From: Bacteroidales bacterium
GTDB taxonomy: Bacteria > Bacteroidota > Bacteroidia > Bacteroidales > VadinHA17
DNA length: 59,049 nucleotides
Assembly: GCA_017882305.1 (NCBI GenBank)
Contig: JADGPU010000008.1
Location: forward strand, 1-59,049
Direction: 5' to 3'
Shown: positions 9,221 through 17,171 of the stretch, piece after piece
Layout of the letters: the number at the start of each line of letters is the position of its first letter
Numbering within the stretch: the first letter of the stretch is position 1
Program-made: the position numbers and the translations under genes
The notes under the pieces: generated by a model
Seen by the model: only the letters and a program-made list of their open reading frames with translations
Databases searched by the model: none
Told to the model about the DNA's origin: nothing

Positions 9221-11953
9221 ATGAAATTAAAGATCAATATCCTCATTATTATATTATCCTTGTCGGTAAATCTGGCAGCTCAGGAGCAATATAAGCTATC
9301 ATCAAATTACAAGGATATTTCATTTGTCGATTTTGTAACCAGAGTTGAAAACATTCTTCCTGTAAAATTCTTTTACATGGATGAATGGGTGAAAGATCTG
9401 AAGTTAGGTGATTATCCTGATTGTACAACGATTCAGTGTGTTATGGACAATCTTTTGAAAGGAACATCTCTTTATTATTATATCGATGACTTTGGAAATA
9501 TTGTGATTACAAATAATTACTCTGTTAAAATTTCAAACAGAGCAGTAGAAAAAAACAATAAGTTCATGCCTCCGTCTGATTTCTCAAGCTCTTCAGAAAA
9601 CCAGCGGATGACAGGAAATGTATCTGTGGAAATCGGTAATCCAGCTGAAAAAAACAAACCGGGGAATGTTATTATCTCAGGATATATCACGAACAAGGAC
9701 ACAAAGGAACCGGTGCCCGGAGTGACAGTGTTTATTCAGAAGCTCTCACTTGGAGCAATCTCCAACGAATACGGATATTACACTCTTACACTACCCAGGG
9801 GGATTCACGAAGTTCAGTTTTCATTTATCGGGATGAGAAATAAAATAATAAACATTAATCTATACGGAACTGGTGAGCTAAATGTTGATATGAAAAGTGT
9901 TTTGATCCCTTTAAGAGAAACAATTATCTCAGCCCAGAAAAGTTTTACACTTCAGCGATTTGAAGTCGGTGCAGAGAAAATCAATATAACATCTTTCAAG
10001 TTGTTACCAACATCGATGGGAGAATCGGACATAATAAAAAGCGTTCTTTTACTTCCTGGTGTTCAGTCTGTTGGAGAGGGTTCGGCTGGTTTTAACGTAA
10101 GAGGCGGCTCTGCCGACCAAAATCTGATCCTTCTTTATGGGGCGCCCATATACAATTCCTCTCATTTCTTTGGATTCTTTTCAGCGGTCAATTCCGATAT
10201 AATAAAAGATGTGACATTATATAAAGGAGGAATCCCGAGCAAGTATGGAGGAAGGATCTCTTCAGTACTTGATATAGGATCAAAAGAAGGTAACAGAAAA
10301 GAATTTGCTGGCAATGCAGGTATCAGCCCGATAACGACACATATATCATTAGAAGGCCCTATTATAAAAGATACCCTCACCTATATTCTTACAGCCCGTA
10401 CTACTTACTCAAACTGGATATTAGGTCTTATCAAAAATCCTGCTCTTCACAACAGCAGAGCGTCATTCTACGATCTGAACGGGAAATTAACCTACGACCT
10501 GAATAAAAATAATAAAATAGATTTTTCTGCATACACGAGTCACGATGCATTCCGATTCAACTCAGACTCAACGTATAGATATAACAACAATATTTTTGCC
10601 TTAAAATGGCGTCATTTTTTCAATAGCAGGTTTTTTTCTTCACTTTCAATAAATAGCAGTTCATATAATTACGATATTTCGAGCCAAAATATTCCGATAG
10701 AGGCATTTGTACTATCTCATAATGTAAACAGTACTGGTTTAAAAGCTGATATTAACTGGTTTCTTGGAAGAAATGAGATTAATTTTGGTCTTGACCTTAC
10801 CAAATATACTATAACCCCTGGAACCTATCTCCCAAACAATGATTCATCGCTTGTTATACCACGGACAATCGAAAAAGAACGTGCCTGGGAAGGAGCTTTG
10901 TACATTGAAGACAAATTTTTTCTTACAGATTTTCTGTCATTTAATGTTGGCATGAGAATGTCATCTTATTTCTCATTGGGACCAAAAGCAGTTATGATCT
11001 ATAACCCCGAGTTTTCGAAGAGCAAATCAACTATTACCGATACTCTTAACTTTAAGGCCGGAGCGGTTATAAGTAAATATGCGGGTCCGGAGTTCAGAGT
11101 CTCAATAAATTTCAGGATTTCTGACAAGAACTCCTTTAAGATCAATTATAACAGGACGAGACAATATCTGCATCTTCTGTCAAATTCAACTTCCATTGCT
11201 CCTACAGATACCTGGAAACTCAGTGATTATTATCTTAAACCCCAAATTGGGGACCAGGTTGCATTAGGATTTTATGAAATGCTGTTTAAGAACAACTTCG
11301 AAGCATCCGCTGAATTATACTATAAGATTATACGGAATATGGTCGATTTTAAAGGAGGTACAAATCTGATAATGGATGAGAACATTGAAAAAGATATCGT
11401 AAATGTTAGGGGTAAAGCTTATGGTTTAGAATTGGTACTTAAAAAGACAGAAGGAAAAATCCGCTATAGTATTGGTTATACATATTCCAGAACCTTTATT
11501 AAGAGCCTTGGTACCTTTAGTGATGAAATTATCAATTCAGGAAAATGGTTCCCTGCTAATTTTGATAAACCAAATGACCTTATTGTTACATTTAGTTATC
11601 TCCTCTCACGTCGTTTTAGTTTCTCATCAAACTATTCCTGGAGCACAGGGCGTCCGATAACATATCCCATAGCAACATATAATGTGGCCAATAAGTTAGT
11701 AGTAACATATTCCGACAGGAATGCATATAGAATACCGGATTATTCACGGCTAGATCTTTCATTCAGGGTAAATGGGAATCTCAGGTCACATAGAATTGCT
11801 CATCCGTATTGGACTTTCTCAGTCTATAATGTTCTCGGCCGGCAAAATGTTTACTCAATATTTTTCAAAAATGAAGGAGAAAATGTAGATGGTTTCAAAC
11901 TGGCAGTGTTTGGCAGGCCAATTCCGTCAGTTACTTTTAGCTTTGATTTCTAA
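9221..11953 (+). CDS. TonB-dependent receptor with STN-like domain, copy 1
   Basis: This is a 910-residue outer-membrane receptor. After a signal peptide (1-20) there is an STN-like domain (about 21-105), a Ser/Asn-rich linker, a carboxypeptidase-regulatory-like beta sandwich (about 150-228, with NEYGYYTLTLPRG), a plug domain (about 235-365, with GFNVRGG and GGRISSVLDIG) and a beta barrel ending in Phe. STN domains usually pass a substrate signal to an anti-sigma factor of the FecR type; no such partner or ECF sigma gene lies in the window. The plug of this protein is 151/157 identical to the paralogue at 17172 by my count, but the STN block only 48/84. The transported substrate is unknown; the DUF4249 gene that follows by 7 bases likely encodes a surface partner. 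Confidence 0.93.
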   Translation: MKLKINILIIILSLSVNLAAQEQYKLSSNYKDISFVDFVTRVENILPVKFFYMDEWVKDLKLGDYPDCTTIQCVMDNLLKGTSLYYYIDDFGNIVITNNYSVKISNRAVEKNNKFMPPSDFSSSSENQRMTGNVSVEIGNPAEKNKPGNVIISGYITNKDTKEPVPGVTVFIQKLSLGAISNEYGYYTLTLPRGIHEVQFSFIGMRNKIININLYGTGELNVDMKSVLIPLRETIISAQKSFTLQRFEVGAEKINITSFKLLPTSMGESDIIKSVLLLPGVQSVGEGSAGFNVRGGSADQNLILLYGAPIYNSSHFFGFFSAVNSDIIKDVTLYKGGIPSKYGGRISSVLDIGSKEGNRKEFAGNAGISPITTHISLEGPIIKDTLTYILTARTTYSNWILGLIKNPALHNSRASFYDLNGKLTYDLNKNNKIDFSAYTSHDAFRFNSDSTYRYNNNIFALKWRHFFNSRFFSSLSINSSSYNYDISSQNIPIEAFVLSHNVNSTGLKADINWFLGRNEINFGLDLTKYTITPGTYLPNNDSSLVIPRTIEKERAWEGALYIEDKFFLTDFLSFNVGMRMSSYFSLGPKAVMIYNPEFSKSKSTITDTLNFKAGAVISKYAGPEFRVSINFRISDKNSFKINYNRTRQYLHLLSNSTSIAPTDTWKLSDYYLKPQIGDQVALGFYEMLFKNNFEASAELYYKIIRNMVDFKGGTNLIMDENIEKDIVNVRGKAYGLELVLKKTEGKIRYSIGYTYSRTFIKSLGTFSDEIINSGKWFPANFDKPNDLIVTFSYLLSRRFSFSSNYSWSTGRPITYPIATYNVANKLVVTYSDRNAYRIPDYSRLDLSFRVNGNLRSHRIAHPYWTFSVYNVLGRQNVYSIFFKNEGENVDGFKLAVFGRPIPSVTFSFDF

Positions 11954-11960
11954 ATGAATT

Positions 11961-13097
11961 ATGAAAAACATCCGGCAAATATTATTAGTATCAATTATAC
12001 TTCTTTTTAGCAGTTGTATAACTGAGTTTATTCCTAAGACTACTGAGGATCAGGAATTACTTGTTGTTGAAGGGTTGATAACGGATAAACCGGAAGCTAA
12101 TACCATAAAACTTTCCAGATCTTTTCATCTGGGAGGATTTAATGTACCAAAACCTCTCACAGGATGCGACATCAGAATATCCGATGATTTGGGTCAGTCA
12201 TTCAGTTTCAGTGAAACGACTCCAGGAACATATACTTCAGACCCGGCAAAATTTCAAGGTATTATAGGCCGCTTTTATACTCTGCACGTCAGTACAAACG
12301 TTACTAATAATAATCTGAATTATGAGTCAATTCCGATGGAACTCAAACCTGTGCCTCCTATCGACAGTGTATATTATGAGAAAGTTTCTATTGTGGAAAG
12401 CAGCAACGTCTCTGCAGGTCAGGAGGGATGCCAGGTTTACTTAGATACCCATGATCAGACAAACCAATGTAAATTCTTCAGATGGGAGTATACTGAGACC
12501 TGGGAATTTCGTCTGCCCTATCTGGTTCCAAACAGTATATGCTGGTTATCAAGTAATTCAAATGTAATTAATATCAAAAATACTTCTGTTTTTGAGGAAG
12601 ACAGGATCAACCGTTATCCCTTAAACTTTATTTCTAATCTAACAGACAGGTTGAGAGTAAAATACAGCATATTAGTGAACCAATACTCGCTGAATGAAGA
12701 CGAATATCTCTATTGGGAGAAATTGCAGAATATCTCAGAACAGGTAGGAGGGCTTTATGATGTTATACCATCGGCAATTCCCAGCAATGTTTATTGTCTT
12801 GATGACCCAAATCAAAAAGTACTTGGTTATTTCAGTGTTTCAGCCAATTCATCCAGGCGGATTTTCATTAAAGATCAATTTGCAGGTGTGATCACTCCAT
12901 ATACTGATGCGGCATGTATTTCCGATACTGTTTTCGGCGGTGGCCCAATTCTATATCTGAATACTAGTGTTTGGGTAATTATTAATCACCCGAGTCCACC
13001 ACCAGTTTACAGTGTAATTACACGTAACAAGCTTTGTTATGATTGTACGGTAAGGGGTACAAATATAAAACCTGATTTCTGGGAAGGGGGAAAATGA
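11961..13097 (+). CDS. DUF4249 family outer-membrane lipoprotein, copy 1
   Basis: This 378-residue protein has a lipoprotein signal peptide with Cys19 (LLFSSC). The family hallmarks are ELLVVEGLITD near the mature start, the DD-containing strand IRISDD, GRFYTLHV, and a late YDCTVRGTNIKPDFW. DUF4249 proteins of Bacteroidota regularly sit beside TonB-dependent receptors, and this one does so at 7 bases. By analogy to SusD-like lids it may bind the ligand above the receptor, but that is inference. Several Cys residues in the mature part (for example near 181, 274, 306, 355 and 358) are shared with the copy at 19968 and could form disulfides. Confidence 0.85.
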   Translation: MKNIRQILLVSIILLFSSCITEFIPKTTEDQELLVVEGLITDKPEANTIKLSRSFHLGGFNVPKPLTGCDIRISDDLGQSFSFSETTPGTYTSDPAKFQGIIGRFYTLHVSTNVTNNNLNYESIPMELKPVPPIDSVYYEKVSIVESSNVSAGQEGCQVYLDTHDQTNQCKFFRWEYTETWEFRLPYLVPNSICWLSSNSNVINIKNTSVFEEDRINRYPLNFISNLTDRLRVKYSILVNQYSLNEDEYLYWEKLQNISEQVGGLYDVIPSAIPSNVYCLDDPNQKVLGYFSVSANSSRRIFIKDQFAGVITPYTDAACISDTVFGGGPILYLNTSVWVIINHPSPPPVYSVITRNKLCYDCTVRGTNIKPDFWEGGK

Positions 13098-13122
13098 CAA
13101 ATTATCGACGAAAGTACTATAA

Positions 13123-15306
13123 ATGATAAAAAAATTAAAACCGGTTATTCTCTTTTTGATATATTCCCTGTTTCAGCAAGGTGTTAATGGTCAGACACCA
13201 GTGAATATGACAGCTTATCTTAGTGAAAAGTTTTCAAGATATACTAAATCTGTACCCAGAGAAGAAATATATATTCACACCGACAGGGACGAGTATATAT
13301 CAGGCGAAGATCTATGGTTTAATACCTATTTGATTGACAGGCAAAGCTTTAAACCCTCGGTAAATAGTAAAATTGCCTACTTCGAACTTCTTAATCCTGA
13401 TAACCGTCCGATTGTGCAAAAGAGGATCTGGCTTAATGGTGGTTTTGGTCCGGGACAGATTGTCCTGCCTGATACATTAAGTACAGGGGTCTATACAATC
13501 AGGGCATATACCAGCTGGATGAAAAATTTTCTCCCTTTTAATTGCTTCTCCAAGGATATTCATATCTATAATGCATTTAGTTCCAGGGCATTTAAAGAAA
13601 AGGTTAATTCAGGCAAAATGGTTGCTGCAGGTATAAACGGGAAGAATTATCCTGCACCCAATAATTCCGGACTGACGTTAAAAGTCGATAATCTAAAACC
13701 AGATGTATTGGAAATCAATGTGGTAACTGATGAAAAGTATCGCACTGCTAATAACAATCTGTTTTATTTGAGCATTCAGACACATGGAAATATTAACCGT
13801 ATAAGTTCCGAGGGGATAACTGATGGTTACACAAAAATCTTTGTATCTAAAAATCAGTTGCCTGCAGGAATCAATCAAATAACAGTTTTTAATTCAAAAG
13901 GGCAGCCTGTTGGTGAAAGGTTTATTTACACACCGGATAAGGAGAATTCTGTTGTAACAGTTCATTCCGCCGACAGCTCCAGGCTCAGGAATAAAATATC
14001 TCTCGATTTAGAACTTGGGAATGGACTAACCACAGGATTAAATTCAACTAATTTAAGCATATCAGTTGTACCTTTAAATAATAACCATTCTACCACGGAT
14101 ATAAATGATTATATGGTCTTTGGTACAGAATTTGGATTATTGCAACGGAATGCACTTAAAGATAAAAAAGCCAACAATGTTGCTCCCGAATTCATCGATA
14201 GCCTTCTTCAGACTGTGAAAAGTAACTGGATAGACTGGAACGCTGTCCTGGCAGATGAACTACCTGTTTTTAGATACCAGCTCGAAAAAGACGATCATTA
14301 CCTTATGGGGAAACTGTTAACCGGTGATAAGAAAGCAGTAGATGCTGATAAGTTTGTTATATTGACCTATCCCGGCAAAATCGCTGTTTTTCAATATGCC
14401 AAAACAGATGAGGAAGGGAATTTCAGTTTCAGAATTCATATTGATGGGAAGGATAATGAATTAATTATCCAACCGGATGAAGTAACTAAAAATCAGTCTA
14501 TTGATATTGAATCATCATTTTCGGATCAATATCCAAAATCAGAGACATCTGTTGATTCGACGAATGAACCCATACCTCCATATATTTCAAATTGGAGCGC
14601 AAACCATCAGGTAAGGAAAATTTATGGAACAACTTCAGTAGGAGAACCTCTTACAAATGTCATATCACGATCCGTACCAAAAAGATTTTACGGGAAACCT
14701 TCTAATGAGATAATAATGAAAGATTACATTGCTCTGCCTGTTATGCAAGAGGTCTTTTTTGAACTTTTAGTGGGTGTTTTCCTGAAAAGTAAAAAATCAG
14801 GCTACGAGATAATCATGAATGATCCTGTAATTAATAAAACATATGATGTTCCACCTGGTTTGTTTATTGATGGTGTCATGGTAAAAGATCCTTCAGTAAT
14901 TGCCGGACTTAATCCTGAACTTGTGGAAAAAATAGATGTCGTTAGAGATAAGTATTTTGTTGGTGATTACTTGTTCTTTGGGATAGTGAATATTATAACA
15001 AAAGCAGGAGATTTCAGCAATGTAACCCTGCCTGATTATGCTATCAGGCTGCCTTACAGAGTAATAGATCCAGTTTATTCGTTTGTTTCCCCGGATTACT
15101 CATCAGTATCAATGAAGAGAAGCCGAATTCCGGATTTCAGAAATACACTCTATTGGAATCCATCCGTAAAGCCAGATAAAGAGGGTAAGGCCAGGATTGA
15201 GTTTTGGACATCCGATATTGGTTCCGATTATGAAATTAATATTCAGGGAATCACACAGGAAGGCAAATCCTTTTCGCTTAAGAAAACCATTAAGATTAAG
15301 AAGTAA
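13123..15306 (+). CDS. MG2-like / plug-domain surface protein without barrel, copy 1
   Basis: This 727-residue protein has a signal peptide (1-23, ending VNGQ). Residues about 45-140 resemble an alpha-2-macroglobulin MG2 domain (IYIHTDRDEYISGEDLWF and TGVYTIRAYTSWM). A carboxypeptidase-regulatory-like stretch follows near 415-450 (DEEGNFSF). Residues about 535-635 resemble a TonB-receptor plug (FIDGVMVKDPSVI and FGIVNIITKAGDFS). The last 60 residues again resemble a macroglobulin strand set (ARIEFWTSDIG). There is no beta barrel after the plug. Proteins of this build are usually found near TonB receptors in Bacteroidota, but their function is not established to my knowledge. It is the fourth gene of the cassette, 25 bases after DUF4249. 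Confidence 0.8.
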   Translation: MIKKLKPVILFLIYSLFQQGVNGQTPVNMTAYLSEKFSRYTKSVPREEIYIHTDRDEYISGEDLWFNTYLIDRQSFKPSVNSKIAYFELLNPDNRPIVQKRIWLNGGFGPGQIVLPDTLSTGVYTIRAYTSWMKNFLPFNCFSKDIHIYNAFSSRAFKEKVNSGKMVAAGINGKNYPAPNNSGLTLKVDNLKPDVLEINVVTDEKYRTANNNLFYLSIQTHGNINRISSEGITDGYTKIFVSKNQLPAGINQITVFNSKGQPVGERFIYTPDKENSVVTVHSADSSRLRNKISLDLELGNGLTTGLNSTNLSISVVPLNNNHSTTDINDYMVFGTEFGLLQRNALKDKKANNVAPEFIDSLLQTVKSNWIDWNAVLADELPVFRYQLEKDDHYLMGKLLTGDKKAVDADKFVILTYPGKIAVFQYAKTDEEGNFSFRIHIDGKDNELIIQPDEVTKNQSIDIESSFSDQYPKSETSVDSTNEPIPPYISNWSANHQVRKIYGTTSVGEPLTNVISRSVPKRFYGKPSNEIIMKDYIALPVMQEVFFELLVGVFLKSKKSGYEIIMNDPVINKTYDVPPGLFIDGVMVKDPSVIAGLNPELVEKIDVVRDKYFVGDYLFFGIVNIITKAGDFSNVTLPDYAIRLPYRVIDPVYSFVSPDYSSVSMKRSRIPDFRNTLYWNPSVKPDKEGKARIEFWTSDIGSDYEINIQGITQEGKSFSLKKTIKIKK

Positions 15307-15474
15307 TAAATGATTTCAAATTGTCAGGGCTTGCCAACTCTGTTCCATCATTTGCTTTAAGTCTCGATTTTTGGATCTCATACGAAATCCACCAGGTTTT
15401 CGATATCGTGCCTGATGGATATTATTTTCAGACATGGGAATTCAATCAGAAAATTGGTAATAAAATATTTTCCA

Positions 15475-16428
15475 ATGACACAAAACAGGAGAAAATTCAT
15501 TTCGACAATGGTAGCTGGCAGTGTTGCAGTTCCTTTATTATCAGGCATTCAATCATTAATTCCGGTACCTGATAAGGATCGGTATCCAATCAGGTTATTT
15601 TCTAAACCTCTTGATAATTATGACTTTGATTTTATTTGCGAATGTACAGCCAGATCAGGAATAGGAGGGCTTGACCTTACAGTTCGTCCGGAAGGAAAAG
15701 TAGAGCCACAAGTGGTTGAAACATCTTTACCGAAACTTATTGATAAGGCACGGAAGTATAATCTGGCAATCGACATGATTGTTACAGGAATAGTTTCTGC
15801 TTCAGAAACTTATACTGAAAAGATATTGAGCACCGCTTCGGATTCCGGTGTAAAATACTATAGATTGGGCTGGTTTGAATATGATTATAAAAATGACATA
15901 TGGGAGACATTGCAGAAATACAGAACCAGGTTATTTGATATAGCCGAACTTAACCGGAAATATAAAATTCATGGTGGTTATCAAAACCACGACGGTATCA
16001 GAGTGGGTGGACCTGTATGGGATTTGCATGAACTACTTCGCGATTTTCCGTCGGAATTTTTAGGCAGTCAATATGATGTCCGTCATGCAATGGTGGAAGG
16101 AAACGGTACCTGGATGATTGGTATGCGTCTGATTGCCAGCCATATAAAAACCCTTGCAATTAAGGATTTTACATGGAAAACTACTGGAGGTAAACCAGAA
16201 CCTGTAACAGTACCATTAGGGGATGGGATGATTGACTGGGACCTCTTCTTTAAAATGCTGAAAGAACTAAATATAAAAGCTCCGTTAACACTGCATGTTG
16301 AATATCCATTGCTGGATAAAGATGAAGAAAAACTATCTTTTATTCGGCAACAGGAGATAATTGTCCGGAAACTCAAGAAAGATGTGGATTTCATTAATAC
16401 TTACCTGAGAAAATATCAATTAATCTAA
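15475..16428 (+). CDS. Sugar phosphate isomerase/epimerase-type TIM-barrel protein, Tat-tagged
   Basis: The preferred start is the ATG at 15475, which gives a twin-arginine type signal (NRRKFISTMVAGSVAVP); the longer frame from 15415 adds 20 unlikely residues. The rest (about 300 residues) fits the xylose-isomerase-like TIM barrel: GIGGLDLTVRP, YKIHGGYQNHDG, SQYDVRHAMVEG, VPLGDGMIDWDLFF and LHVEYPL carry His, Asp and Glu residues expected for a divalent metal site. Members of this family include epimerases and, in Bacteroides, lyases that act on 3-keto-glycosides. The gene lies between the two envelope cassettes on the same strand, so it is probably part of the same transcript. Exact substrate unknown. 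Confidence 0.8.
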   Translation: MTQNRRKFISTMVAGSVAVPLLSGIQSLIPVPDKDRYPIRLFSKPLDNYDFDFICECTARSGIGGLDLTVRPEGKVEPQVVETSLPKLIDKARKYNLAIDMIVTGIVSASETYTEKILSTASDSGVKYYRLGWFEYDYKNDIWETLQKYRTRLFDIAELNRKYKIHGGYQNHDGIRVGGPVWDLHELLRDFPSEFLGSQYDVRHAMVEGNGTWMIGMRLIASHIKTLAIKDFTWKTTGGKPEPVTVPLGDGMIDWDLFFKMLKELNIKAPLTLHVEYPLLDKDEEKLSFIRQQEIIVRKLKKDVDFINTYLRKYQLI

Positions 16429-16446
16429 TCATAAGACGGCTTTTCA

Positions 16447-17160
16447 ATGCGCATATTTAGTTTCCTGGTTATAATTTTTTCTACATTTATTATAGTCCCG
16501 GGCTTTGCCGTCGTCACTCATAGCTTTGAAACACTCCCGGTTGAATTAAGCGGGCAGGATACTCTTAAAGAGAATCAGATCCTTTATAATGGTAAAATAT
16601 GGAGTAACATTTATTATATGGTGGAAGGAGATCAATTTTTTTATTCCAGAATGTTTTTGCCAGGATCATTGACAATTAAAGGGGAAAAATTTACAAATAT
16701 TCCTCTTAAGTATGATATATTAAATGATGAAATCCTGACTCCGGCCGACACCGGAGGAATACTGCAGCTGAATAAAGAAATGGTTGACAGTTTTTCTATT
16801 ATCTTTCAAGATAGAACATACAGGTTTGTCAGGATGCAGGAAGATAGCACCAGGGAATCAAACAGGTATTTTAACGTATTGTATGAAGGTAAGACTGCTC
16901 TTTATCTCAGGTACTCCAAAAAAATTGACAAGACGCCTGTAGAAGGACACAATGATAGGTTTTATGAGTTGATCCGGATTTATTTCGTGAAAGGCAATAC
17001 AATTTTTCCAATAGGCGGTAAAAGTGATTTATTAAAAGTCCTGAATAAAGATAAAGCGCTTATTAAAAATTTCATTAGAAAAAATAAACCGGATATTTCA
17101 GAAAAAGTGCCCGAAAGTTTTATTCCAGTAATAAAGTTTTATGATAGTATAAGCCATTAG
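16447..17160 (+). CDS. Exported protein of unknown function, cassette copy 2
   Basis: This is the paralogue of the protein at 8497, of identical length (237). It has a signal peptide (about 1-22) and the shared blocks ENQILYNGK, GDQF, GSLTI, NDEILTP, LNKEMVDSF and ESFIPVI. The regions between these blocks differ strongly. It starts 18 bases after the isomerase gene and ends 11 bases before the receptor gene, so one transcript is likely. Function unknown; see the first copy. Confidence 0.8.
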   Translation: MRIFSFLVIIFSTFIIVPGFAVVTHSFETLPVELSGQDTLKENQILYNGKIWSNIYYMVEGDQFFYSRMFLPGSLTIKGEKFTNIPLKYDILNDEILTPADTGGILQLNKEMVDSFSIIFQDRTYRFVRMQEDSTRESNRYFNVLYEGKTALYLRYSKKIDKTPVEGHNDRFYELIRIYFVKGNTIFPIGGKSDLLKVLNKDKALIKNFIRKNKPDISEKVPESFIPVIKFYDSISH

Positions 17161-17171
17161 AACTGTTATTT

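Larger units (their letters stand above)
8497..15306 (+). repeat. Envelope cassette copy 1 (four genes)
   Basis: This block holds, in order, a 237-residue exported protein, a 910-residue STN-TonB receptor, a DUF4249 lipoprotein and an MG2/plug protein. The same four genes occur in the same order and orientation at 16447-23319. The first two proteins have equal lengths in both copies (237 and 910), and the spacer between them is 10 or 11 bases. Confidence 0.9.

Noticed and set aside
15321..15572. Open frame of 83 codons before and across the isomerase start
   Set aside because: It overlaps the Tat-signal start of the isomerase in another frame, has no family features and looks like random translation.
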